Shown piece after piece: positions 48,345 to 58,778 of a stretch of 64,000 bases of DNA. The notes beneath the pieces were generated by a model. It ran no database searches. It worked only from the letters and a program-made list of their open reading frames with translations, and was not told the DNA's origin. This DNA is from Begonia masoniana (taxonomy: Eukaryota; Streptophyta; Magnoliopsida; Cucurbitales; Begoniaceae): NCBI GenBank assembly GCA_022432975.1, contig CM039512.1, positions 28,629,171-28,693,170 of the forward strand. The letters run 5' to 3'. The position numbers were made by a program, and so were the translations under genes. How positions within the stretch are numbered: the stretch's first letter is position 1; each line of letters starts with the position of its first letter.

Positions 48345-49203
48345 TGTAACACCCAAAATTTTCAGTATTTTGATGTCCAATTTTTGCCCGAAAATGGAGA
48401 ATTATAAAGTAATTTGGAACGTTAAGAGTTAAATCGTGAGACTAAATTGAACCGAAGAATTTACAAAAATTTAAACCAATGGGTTACGAAACCATTTGTT
48501 AGAAATAAGGATTGAATAGTAAACTGGTAATTTGAGTTAAATTTTATTAATACCCTTTTTCTCTCTCCCTCCCTCCCTCATGCAGGACACCCTCCCTCAC
48601 CCTTTTCTTCTCTCGCCAGTGCCACGCCAGCGATTTCCCTTCCCTCATGCCGATTTTTCAATTTTTCCTCCTCCGATTTTGAAGTTGTAAGATATGCACT
48701 AAGGTTTACGAAGCGAGTTTTAGGGTTAGGGTTAGGTTTTGAGTAGATTTTCATGGATTTTGATTATTGTGCTAGGGTTCTGAAATTTCCTCCCTCCCTC
48801 TTGATGAATTGGTCTGATTTACCCTTTTTCCCCCTTGAAGATTCGAAGGTAAGAAATCCCCCTCTTGGAAATTCGTTGATTTAGGATTTTGGTATATTGG
48901 TTTATGGATTTTTGGAATATTACTGAATTGTTCATTGTTTTGGAAATTTGAGAAAAAATGCATAATACAAGGAGGTTATGCTGGATTTTGTAAAGAAATG
49001 TCTTAGGATAATTATGGGAATTGGGCAAAACGTTCGATTAGAAATTTAATACGTTCGTGCATTGTGTTTGAGATTGGACCAATATTGATGATAGAATTGT
49101 AATGTTCTAGGTGTATGTGACTTAAGGAAAAGTGCACGAATTGCTAAGGGATTTCAGGTAAGTGTGTGTTAGATGTTCGGCCATTAGAGCCCTACATCAT
49201 AAG
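48345..49203 (+). mobile_element. Element K: partial LTR, cut by H
   Basis: It starts TGTAACACCC in the plus orientation, at the edge of the copia gag fragment. It contains TTTAGGGTTAGGGTTAGG (48719-48736). It ends with the donor half of the intron-like module: CAGGTAAGT at 49155-49163, a GGC...GCC hairpin, then CCTACATCATAAG at 49191-49203. Element H begins at the next base, so the rest of K lies beyond H and outside this window. Confidence 0.65.
49155..49203 (+). other. Donor half of intron-like module in K
   Basis: CAG|GTAAGT at 49155-49163, a GGC-CATTAGA-GCC hairpin, then CCTACATCATAAG. The sequence differs from the other families but keeps the same order and spacing. Confidence 0.5.
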
Positions 49204-49407
49204 TGTAACACCCGAGATTAAATTTAAAAGAATAATAAAATATGTTGTTTTAAGTAATTGAGTTTTAATTAATTGAAATGTAAAGTAAATAAATTTGATT
49301 GAAATTAAGACGGGGAATAGGTTAATTTAATAACGAGATTTAACGAAATTCGTATTGGTCGGAAACACGGGAGGGAAAAACGGTAATTGAGGATTAATTA
49401 ACGGTTA

Positions 49408-49408
49408 G

Positions 49409-49463
<55 letters not shown>
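49408..49463. repeat. ATT microsatellite
   Basis: A run of TTA/ATT triplets about 55 bp long in the U3 region of H. G carries a shorter interrupted AAT tract at the matching place (about 55976-56000). Confidence 0.9.
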
Positions 49464-49486
49464 TAATTAAAAATAAATAAATAAAA

Positions 49487-49520
49487 ACACAACAGAATGG
49501 CCGAAGCCATTCTGTCGTGT
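49487..49520. repeat. U3-side hairpin of H
   Basis: Arms ACACAACAGAATGGC and GCCATTCTGTCGTGT (15 bp, one mismatch) close a CGAA loop. It is the positional counterpart of the hairpins in G (55925-55956) and F (16051-16087). Confidence 0.85.
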
Positions 49521-50310
49521 TCGAGCACCCGAGGGAGCAGGGGAGACGGAGGCGAGGGGGGAGGCGACGCGGCGCCGATCACCGGCGACTTCCGACGGTC
49601 TCCGGCCAGACGAAGACGAGGAGCAGGTTTCCGGCCTTCTCCGCGCGCGAACCGACTGGTAAGGTTAATTTTCGCCCTGTTTTCCGTTCTGTCGTGGCCG
49701 AGAGTGACGAGCTCGATTGAGCTCCGATCACCGGCCGATTTTGGGTGTTTCCGGCGTGGGTTCGCCGACCCTTAGACCGGCTTTTGTCGTCTAGTTTGAG
49801 GAGCCCGATTTGGGCGTAAAACAGTGAAGCCCTCTTTAGGGCATTTCGGGTTTTTGCTTGTAGTTTGAGATTTTTGGTTAGTTTATGCTAATTGAGGGTA
49901 TAGGTGGTTGATTGGTGAGGAATTGAGTGAGAATTGATGGAAAATCGGAAAGGGGAATTTTCCGGGTGAAGGGGCAGTTCGGGTTTTCTGATTTTTGACC
50001 TAGTTAGGGTCGTTTGTTTCCAAATTCCTTTTGGCAGGTTAAAATAGGTTATTAGAGGAGTACGTGGCCGCTGGAATCGTTCGATTCCGATAACCGACGC
50101 AAAAGTTACGCGGGTTTGAAATTTCGAGTTGGTTTTTACCGAACCCAAATTAGTGGCCCGTTTGGATAGGTTTTAGTTGGATTAGGCTAGAAATAGTAGT
50201 TTGAGAGTTAATTGGTGAAAGTAGGCTTGATTTTAATGAAGTTTGAATTATTGTCGTAGGTCGAGCTGTAGATGGACAGGTAACCGAGTAACCTCAGCGA
50301 GCTAGGACGC

Positions 50311-50943
50311 CAGGTAAGTAGTGGATGAGTGTTTGTTGCCTTCGGGCCTACACCATAGAACGGTAGGGATTGTTTGTTTGTTTGTTGTATTTTGCTTTGT
50401 GTCATGCATTGTGTGTCATGCATCATTGTTTTCTAACTAACGAAATCACGTGTTTTGCATGTTTGAGTGGTGAGGATGACGTAATGAAAGATGAGAAAAT
50501 TGATATGCAACTTGGTCTCGAGTAGAATAGCCTCGTCAGGCTCGTGGCTCGCTGAGCACCCTGCAGGGGATTTTACTTGAGATCCTATGCTAATGTACGT
50601 AATGTGTCGTGAGTATGAATGCCTCGATATGTTCGTGCTTGAAGGCACAATGAGGATTCTACGATCGATTAGGGGAAATTTTGGTTGGCCGTCAATGATT
50701 GTGTTAGGGCGTGTGCCTCCGGTCTTGCTCTGTGGGTCAAGGCGTGGCCGTCCAGGATTGTGTTGGGACGTGTGCCTACTTGATTCACATGAAAGTGAAA
50801 GATAAATGTAACCTGAATGAAAAGAAAGCAACTGAGTGTGTAGAAACTGCATGATAGGGTTGAGTCGAGCATTTAGTGTGTTGTTGTGCATTATTTCCCT
50901 ACTTGCTAAGCGTTAGGCTTACTTTTGTGTTCTATGGTGTAGG
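50311..50943 (+). other. Intron-like module of H
   Basis: The plus strand gives: CAG|GTAAGT (50311-50319); a GCC-TTCG-GGC hairpin (about 50339-50348); box CCTACACCATAGAAC (50347-50361); a variable interior; a TAAGC-GTTAG-GCTTA hairpin preceded by CTTGC (about 50902-50921); a pyrimidine-rich stretch; and box GTTCTATGGTGTAGG (50929-50943), giving a 3' splice-site match TGTAG|G. The two boxes are perfect 15-bp complements. A spliced intron would be 50314-50942 (629 bases). Splicing is not shown by the DNA alone. Confidence 0.55.
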
Positions 50944-51570
50944 TGGCGAGTATTATTCAGGTGAGGTGGAAGGGACAGCCGAGGAATAGGCCGCAGTCGA
51001 AGGAGTTTGGGGCATGCCGGTGCAGACAGTTGTCGGGGCGCCTCGACCATAGTCTTCGGAGGATGTGGGGTTTTATATTTTGATTGTCTATTTTAGATGT
51101 CTGTTTGTAGAAATGATGGGAATGCTTAACTATGTGTATTTGTTGTTATAGTCATAGTTCAGGTTGATGTGTTACCCTATATTGTGGGTTTCTTCATTTT
51201 GGTTGATTGTTGGAGATTTCGTAGGTTGGTTAGATGGTTAGGAATATTCTGGATTGGATTTTATGCAGGTATTTAGCATTTTGGAGGCGCCATTTTCAGG
51301 CGTTACTTTGCCGAAATTTTCGGGAAGAACGCCGGGGTGCTGAAAGGTTAGGGGTCAGGGAATTGGTGAGTCCAGGCAGTTAGGTATGACGTAAGAGAGT
51401 TTAAAGAGACTTAGCTTTAAGAGAGCTTAGAGAGATTAGCTTTAAATTTCGCAATGTCAGTTTTATTTTATGCTTTGGGGTTTATAATAATTATTTTAAA
51501 TTATGTTTTAGCGTGAGATTGGTTAGCAAGTAGCGCTCCGAGCCAGGGTGGGTTCGGGGGCGTTACAAGA

Positions 51571-51582
51571 TGGTATCAGAGC
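51571..51582 (+). promoter_or_regulatory. Primer-binding site, initiator-Met tRNA (H)
   Basis: TGGTATCAGAGC, three bases after the 5' LTR. Confidence 0.93.
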
Positions 51583-53204
51583 ATAAATGGTCGTGTCGTT
51601 CAAATGATTACCTGACAATGCCGGCCGCCGTGCAACGTGCTTCACCGACTGTAAGTATTTCTTTCCTTTTAGTTAGTTAACTGAGATTAGATTGTCTCGT
51701 CTTGTTCAGGAGTAGAACGAACATATCGTGAGTACCGGGACCACCTCGGTGGACCCCATGAACCAACCAACTTATAGACCTGTTTTTACATAGTGAATTG
51801 ATAGTTCGAATAGTTAGGAATTTATTGGAAAGACGAAACAGACAGGGTAACATCCTTAGGATAGCTAGAAGTAGAATTGAGCATAGAGAGATTAGAGAAT
51901 CTCAGGATGAGAATGTAAGATTGATAACCTAGGATTTTGTATCCTTAGATAGAAATGAAGTCCTAAGTAGCAAACCTTTGGAGTTTTAGAAATAAATCAG
52001 AGTGGAGTTAGAAAAGTTTGAAGTTAGGGATGTAGGTGCCGTTTTAGGAGTGTATTTTATCAAAGATGAGTGGGGATAAGTGAAAAGATTATGCTTGGCA
52101 TATTGGAGGAGCATTAAGGGTTGTCTGGTTATTGGTGTTATTCGACCTAGAAGCTACAACTTAAGGGTGGGAATAGAGACCGTTGAGTTGAAGAGTAAAA
52201 GAAAATGGATTAGTTCTTACATTTTAGAGGGAATTTTGAGGAAATTAGTGAGTGTTCAAGTTAAGGTCTAAGGACGTATGAGTAGGTGAGTTATGGAAGA
52301 CTAGTTGAAGTTGAAGAGTAAAAGAGAATCAAGTAGTTAGTAAAAATTGGAAATTTGGAGAGTGAATCTTGAACTTTGTATGAGTGTTGAGAAATTGGGA
52401 AAGGAGGTTAGGAATTTAGGAATTTATATGAGTGTTCGGTAGAATGTGAGTTGACAGGAATTTTTCACGAGCGGTGGTAGGTGCCTTATGAATAAGCCTA
52501 AGTTAAAAAGTTTCAAACCGTTGAGGTAATAACTAACCTAATCTTGTGTCGATAAGTTGAGGATAGGAGATGAAAGTTAGAAGGATAACTCGAGTACATT
52601 CTAGATTTTGGACGGACTTAGGAAGAGGTAAGTAATGAGATTAGTCAGTAAGGATTGAGTATTCGAGAATAACGGATAAGAAAGAATGAAAGGTCTCACA
52701 CATAGAACTTATGAGTAAACGCAGTGGAAGGATAGAATTTGAGTTTTATACCTTAAGTGGTTAAGATTCAAGGAATTATAGAGTTTAAATGAACAGGAAC
52801 GGAGAATATGAAGTTAGAAGTTGGAGGTTTTGGAATTTTGTAATATAGCTAGTTACATAATAAGATTAATCATTGAGAATTTAATTTTTAGTGTGAATTT
52901 AAAAACAATAGTAATTCAAAAAGTATATGAAAGTTTTGTCGTAAGTAATGAGGTGATGTTAGGATAAGCAATAAAATGTCATGTTTATTCGAAGGAAATG
53001 AGTACATAGTTATTAAAATTAGACTAAGTTATGCGTTTGAACTATGTTAGTGGGCGAAGAGTGAGGTAAGTGAGAAAATGAGAGCTTTGAGTATGAGGGT
53101 TGTGTTGGAATAACTAAGGAAAAGTAATGATTATTTGAGGTATAAATTGTCTTGATATATGTAAGTGTAGAGAAGAGATTTAGGATTACTTATATAAATA
53201 CTTG
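51583..53204 (+). other. Non-coding interior of H, first part
   Basis: The leader motif GACTGTAAGTATTT lies at 51647-51660. The rest is purine-rich with no frame over about 65 residues and no gag or pol motif. It ends at the insertion of G (duplication ACTTG at 53200-53204). Confidence 0.8.
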
Positions 53205-53774
53205 TGTAACGCCCCCGAACCCACCCTGGCTCGGAGCGCTACTTTGCTAACTAATCCCACGCTAAAACCTCATTAAAAAAAAATAAAATTAACACCGCAG
53301 GATTTAAACTAAATCTCCTAAAACTCTTTTAGGTCATACCTAGTTGCCTAGACTCCTTTACTCCTAACCTTTAAGCACCACGGCGTCCTTCCCAAAAATT
53401 TTGGCAAAGTAACGCCTGAAAATGGCGCCTCCAAAATGCTAGATACCTGCATACAATCCAATCCCAAACAATCCAGAATAATCTTACTTCACTAACCAGC
53501 TATCCACTCAACAATCCCACATATAAAAACCTCCAAATACAGGGCGACACATCACCCTTAACCTAACTATATACAACAAATACAATTAGTTACGCTTTCC
53601 CATCATTTCTACAAACAGACATCTAAAATAAACTATCAAATATAAAGCCCCACATCTCCCGAGGACCATGGTGGAGTCGCCCCGACAACTGCCCGCAACG
53701 GCACGCCCCGTGCATCAACGACTGCGTCCCAAGCCTAGCTTTCCTCGAAGCTTTAACCTGTACTGCTGTCGTCA

Positions 53775-55058
53775 CCTACACCACAGAACACACACACACA
53801 CGTAAGCTTACGCTTAGCAAGTAGGGAGTAACAAATAATAACAATAACAATGCACACACCATCCTACCCTAACACAACAGCACAACACCACCCAATGCAA
53901 CTCAACAAACTAACTCAAAATACACGACAACACACAATGCAATAAGTGTTTTAGCTGCCATCTCTCATAGAGTACCCCTCGGGGTGCTACTACCAGAACC
54001 CTCAGCCCGACAAGGCACCTATTCGAGATGCATTTTTTTACAATTCACTTTATCTGATTACGTTCATTGCTTTAATTTGCTGTTCTTTGCTTTAATTCTT
54101 CATAGAGGTCCCCTCGGGGTGCTACTGCCAGCAACCCAGCCCGACAAGGCCCACTATTCAGAATTCCATGTTTTAGCCGGTCATCTCTCATAGAGTTCCC
54201 CTCGGGGTGCTACTACCAGCAACCTCAGCCCGACAAGTCACCCTATTCGAGATGCATTTTACATTTACGTATCTTAGCCAGTCATCCTTCACAGAGGTCC
54301 CCTCGGGGTGCTACTACCAGCAACCTCAGCCCGACAAGGCCCACTATTCAGGATCTCGTGTTTTAGCCGGTCATCTCTCATAGAGTTCCCCTCGGGGTGC
54401 TACTACCAGCAACCTCAGCCCGACAAGTCACCCTATTCGAGATGCATTTTACATTTACGTATCTTAGCCAGTCATCCTTCACAGAGGTCCCCTCGGGGTG
54501 CTACTACCAGCAACCTCAGCCCGACAAGGCTCACTATTCAGGATCTCGTGTTTTAGCCGATCATCTCTCATAGAGTTCCCCTCGGGGTGCTACTACCAGC
54601 AACCTCAGCCCGACAAGTCACCCTATTCGAGATGCATTTTACATTTTACTTTTAATTGCTTACATTTATGCTCACAATGCCAATCAATGCCACTAATCGT
54701 ACCTAACGTGCTATACCATGATGCATGCTTAAAAAAAAATGCAATACCGAACAAAATAACCAAACAATTACCAAACAACAATGAACTAACAACACCAGAC
54801 AACCACAACAAGGAAATTCATTTTCACATTACTTAATACAAAACAAAGCAGCCAACTCACAAATACTTAACCAGACCAAAACAAAGTAAAGCAATCAACC
54901 ATCAACAATGCTTGACCGACAAAGAAGACAACCAAACATCAACAACAAATAACCAACAAGGCTTAACCGACAAAGAAGACGGCCAAACAACAAATAAATA
55001 AATCCTACCGTTCCGTGGTGTAGGCCCGAAGGCAAAACAAACGTCCTCTACTTACCTG
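53775..55058 (-). other. Intron-like module, left LTR of G
   Basis: On the minus strand: CAG|GTAAGT (complement of 55050-55058); GCC-TTCG-GGC hairpin; box CCTACACCACGGAAC (complement of 55010-55024); the 88/102-bp repeats; TAAGC...GCTTA hairpin (53803-53816); and acceptor box GTTCTGTGGTGTAGG (complement of 53775-53789). The boxes pair at all 15 positions, allowing one G-U. Confidence 0.55.
53965..54650. repeat. 88/102-bp alternating repeats, left LTR of G
   Basis: The core CCCTCGGGGTGCTACTACCA recurs at about 53976, 54111, 54198, 54300, 54388, 54490 and 54578. After the first two units the spacing alternates 102 and 88 bp, that is, a 190-bp higher-order repeat. Each core also carries CAGCCCGACAAG. 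H and C have one copy each. Confidence 0.88.
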
Positions 55059-55924
55059 AACTCTGGCACCGCACTTACTCACTTTGGCTATGTACATTTC
55101 CCCACTCGGTAACCTATCACATTCACAAAATTCACTTAAGCATCACTATTTACTTCTAAAGAATATTTAAGCTAACTCTAACTACAATTAATCAAACTTC
55201 ATTCAAATTAAGCCTACATTCACCAATTACCCTCAAACTACTATTTCTAGCCTAATCCACAAAAACCTAATGAAACGGGCCACCAATTTGGGTTCGGTAA
55301 AAACCGACCCGAAACCTCAAACGTGCATAACTTTTGCGTCGGTTATCGGAATCGAACGATTCCAGCGGCCACGTACTCCTCTAATAACCTATTTTAACCT
55401 GCCAAAAAGAATTTGAAAACAAACGACCCTAGCTAGGTCAAATATCACAAAACCCGAACTGCCCCTTTACCCGGAAAATCCCCCATTTTGGTTTTTCATA
55501 AATTCTCACTCAATTCCTCACTAATCAACCACAAATACCCTCAATTAGCATAATTTAACCAAAAATCCCGAGATTTCAAGCAAAACCCGAAATGCCCCAA
55601 AGAGGGCTTTCTGAATTTCGCCCAATTCGGGCTCCTCACGGCCAATCAACCATAGCCGGTCCAGGGGTCGGCAAACCCACGCCGGAGGCAGCCAATTTAG
55701 GCCGGTGATCGGAGCTCAATCGAGCTCGTCACTCCCGGTCTCCAACAGAACCGAAAACAGGGCTAAAACCAACTTACCGGTTCGGTTCGTGCGAGGAGTC
55801 AGCCGGAAGCTCCTCGTCGCCTTCGCCTGGCCGGAGTCGTCGAGGCATCGCGGCGGTCTAGGTCGGCGATCATCGGCCCTCGCCGTTCTCCCCTCTCCCC
55901 TGCCTCCTCGCTGCCCGACTCGCG

Positions 55925-55956
55925 AACAACAGAATAGCTTCGGCTATTCTGTTGTT
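55925..55956. repeat. U3-side hairpin, left LTR of G
   Basis: Perfect 14-bp arms (AACAACAGAATAGC and its complement) close a TTCG loop (CGAA on the element strand). Confidence 0.92.
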
Positions 55957-56202
55957 TTCTTTTATTTTTTTTAAATAATAATAATAATAAGTATAATAAT
56001 AAAACTAAAACAATTTCTTTAATTTAAACGTTTTTCCCTCCCGTATTTTCGATCAATATGAATTTCGTTAAATTTCGTTATTAAATTAACTTAATCCCTG
56101 ACTTAATTTCAATCAAATTTATTCACTTTACTTTTCACTTTACAAATTTATTATTCTTTTATTTTCTCTCCAATAATAATAAAAAAAATCCCGCGTGTTA
56201 CA

Positions 56203-58210
56203 ATCCACCCTCCTTACAAAAATTTTGTCCTCAAAATTTGTGGCCTTGTTATTTCTCAACGTACTCATCTATCGATTACAACATACCACAACGCACAAGT
56301 CCACTAACTATAATTTAATTCATATCCTCAAACCCTTCTAACTGAATTCTCAACTTAAATCCTTGATCACCTAGTAAATTTATCACTACGGAACAATCTT
56401 ATTCGTCCTATTAGTTTACATCGCTTGGCCTCACATAACTACCTCAATTCTTCAACTCACTTCAATATCGTGACCCCAAGAATTCAATCAATATCCTTCT
56501 TACTCTAAATCCTCAAATCTAAATTCTCCACTACTCTAACATTTCATTCCTAATTTATCTCGAATCATCACGACATTTCATTAATCATGCAGACACTATC
56601 CTTGTACACTTTTTACTATTTAAATCTATTCCTCATTCTTCAAGTACTATCAGAGTTCTCATAATTACCTTCACTATGCTTAATTTGTTCAACTTCTACC
56701 ATAGTTGCTACCAGACCTTATAAATTTTTTTTTTATTTAACTAACTCCTTCCCAACTATTCGCTCCATACTCTAATTCGTATCGTTCTTATTTAATATCT
56801 TTTAAATTCCTCAACTTCACATGAAACACTAAATCTTTAATGACTAATCTTTTTATCTTAATCTTTCATTAGAGTTAACTAATCTCCTCAATCACGAAAA
56901 TAACGGTTTCAAACTTTGTTACATACGAGTCCTTCACCGTTCTTCTAGCTTACATCTCCCATCCTCTACTAATACTCGAGTTCTCATTCACATCTCACTC
57001 TTAAGCTTACCAACTCTTAAGTTTATCACTCTTCTAATCTATTTACAACATCAGCAGTTTCGACTTCGTTACATACGAGTCGAACCTATAAACTTTCTAA
57101 CTTAACATGATCTCTAAATCACTCACACACTTTTCGTGCAATATCCCGTTCCTCTTATTCGAAATTCTCTAATTCCTCATATCGTACACTACTAATTACT
57201 TAAGGTTCAGACCTCAAAGTCCTAATTTCTTCCCAAGTTCTTAACTCAAAGTCCTAATTTCAGACCTCCAATTCATTTTATATATTCCCCTAACTCTCAT
57301 TACAACAAGTCACCCAACAACCTCCTTGTTTGCAACCATGTTGTAGCCTAATTAACACCCTAAATCTCAATCTCCTACCTATTACCTTCCTACAATAGCT
57401 ACTCACTCTCAATGAGTCACTACCATTGCTACCTCACTTACTTTGACAATCAATCAAACTTAACAATTACTTAAGCTAGACACCCAAACATAGTCAACAT
57501 CTAAATACTCCCAAGAATTTGTTAACCTGGATCCTAATTCTATCTATGATAATTTTACTTCCTTAAGAGTAAAATCTCTCTTATAACTTAAGTCTTCACT
57601 CTAGCTTTTTTTCTTAAGCTTAATTGTCTAATTCCTTATTTCACAAAAAAATGTAACTCGCTAAGGGAAAACCATCATACGTATATCATTCTTACAATCA
57701 CCCTAGGTCATCTATTTTCTCATTCTAAAGTCTATCTCGTACCCACCATATCCTCACTCATTTAACATTAGGACACAACTCACACCTTTTCTAACAACTA
57801 GCACTTCTACCCGAATCGACCTTATCCTTTTTCCCACATTCCTAGGGTATCAGATTTACTCTTATCCTATTTTTCAACGTGATTTACACCATTAATAACT
57901 AACACTTTAATTTTCTAATAGCGGTCTCACTTTCTCCAATAAAATTCATAGCTATTCAAACTATCGATTACTACGTCTATGAATTGACTTAAGGGATCCA
58001 CCAAGGTTGTCTCGATACACTCGAGATTCTCTAGTCCACTACAATCACAAAAACAACAGGGTTAAACCTAAACCAAACAAACAGGGATTAAACCAATCTA
58101 ATCTTAGATATAAACTAACTAAAGTATAGAAATACTTACAGTCGGTGAAGCACGTTGCATAGCGGCCGGCATTGTCGGGTCGACTCAACCATTTTGCTCT
58201 GATACCATCT
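56203..58210 (-). other. Non-coding interior of G
   Basis: The complement of 56203-56217 is the purine tract GTAAGGAGGGTGGAT. The leader motif ACTGTAAGT is at 58133-58141. The rest is pyrimidine-rich on the plus strand, with no long frame and no recognisable domain. Confidence 0.85.
58196..58207 (-). promoter_or_regulatory. Primer-binding site, initiator-Met tRNA (G)
   Basis: The minus strand reads TGGTATCAGAGC, three bases from the 5' LTR. Confidence 0.92.
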
Positions 58211-58778
58211 TGTAACGCCCCCGAACCCACCCTGGCTCGGAGCGCTACTTTGCTAACTAATCCCACGCTAAAACCTCAATAAAAAAATTAAATTAACACT
58301 GCAGGATTTAAACTAAATCTCCTAAAACTCTTTTAGGTCATACCTAGTTGCCTAGACTCCTTTAATCCTAACCTTTAAGCACCACGGCGTCCTTCCCAAA
58401 AATTTCGGCAAAGTAACGCCTGAAAATGGCGCCTCCAAAATGCTAGATACCTGCATACAATCCAATCCCAAACAATCCAGAATAATCTTACTTCACTAAC
58501 CAGCTATCCACTCAACAATCCCACATATAAAAACCTCCAAATACAGGGCGACACATCACCCTTAACCTAACTATATACAACAAATACAATTAGTTACGCT
58601 TTCCCATCATTTCTACAAACAGACATCTAAAATAAACTATCAAATATAAAGCCCCACATCTCCCGAGGACCATGGTGGAGTCGCCCCGACAACTGCCTGC
58701 ACCGGCACGCCCCGTGCATCAACGACTGCGTCCCAAGCCTAGCTTTTTTCGAAGCTTTAACCTGTACTGCTGTCGTCA

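Larger units (their letters stand above)
49204..51567 (+). repeat. 5' LTR of H
   Basis: The LTR is 2364 bp, TGTAACACCCGAG...GGGGGCGTTACA. It is the cleanest example of the LTR plan here: U3 with a TTA microsatellite (about 49408-49463), hairpin (49487-49520), GC-rich stretch (49520-49800), the palindrome GGAATCGTTCGATTCC (50073-50088), the intron-like module (50311-50943), then the U5 part. It holds single copies of units that are tandemly amplified in C (about 50617-50663) and in G (about 50517-50575). Confidence 0.9.
53205..56202 (-). repeat. Left (3') LTR of G
   Basis: TGTAACGCCCCCG...CGCGTGTTACA. It holds the module (53775-55058), the 88/102-bp repeats, the palindrome GGAATCGAACGATTCC (55348-55363), a GC-rich stretch and the hairpin 55925-55956. 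Confidence 0.92.

Noticed and set aside
49497..49775. 92-residue GC-rich frame starting MAEAILSC in the LTR of H
   Set aside because: The start codon is within the hairpin and is not kept in G. The amino-acid content simply reflects GC-rich sequence.
51571..51582. tRNA gene from the TGGTATCAGAGC match
   Set aside because: The 12 bases match only the primer-binding end, beside an LTR, with no tRNA body.
55705..55974. 89-residue frame starting MIGAQSSSSLPV, also at 15832 and 60708
   Set aside because: It is conserved only because the LTRs are. It is antisense to the element and ends in the AT-rich U3 part.
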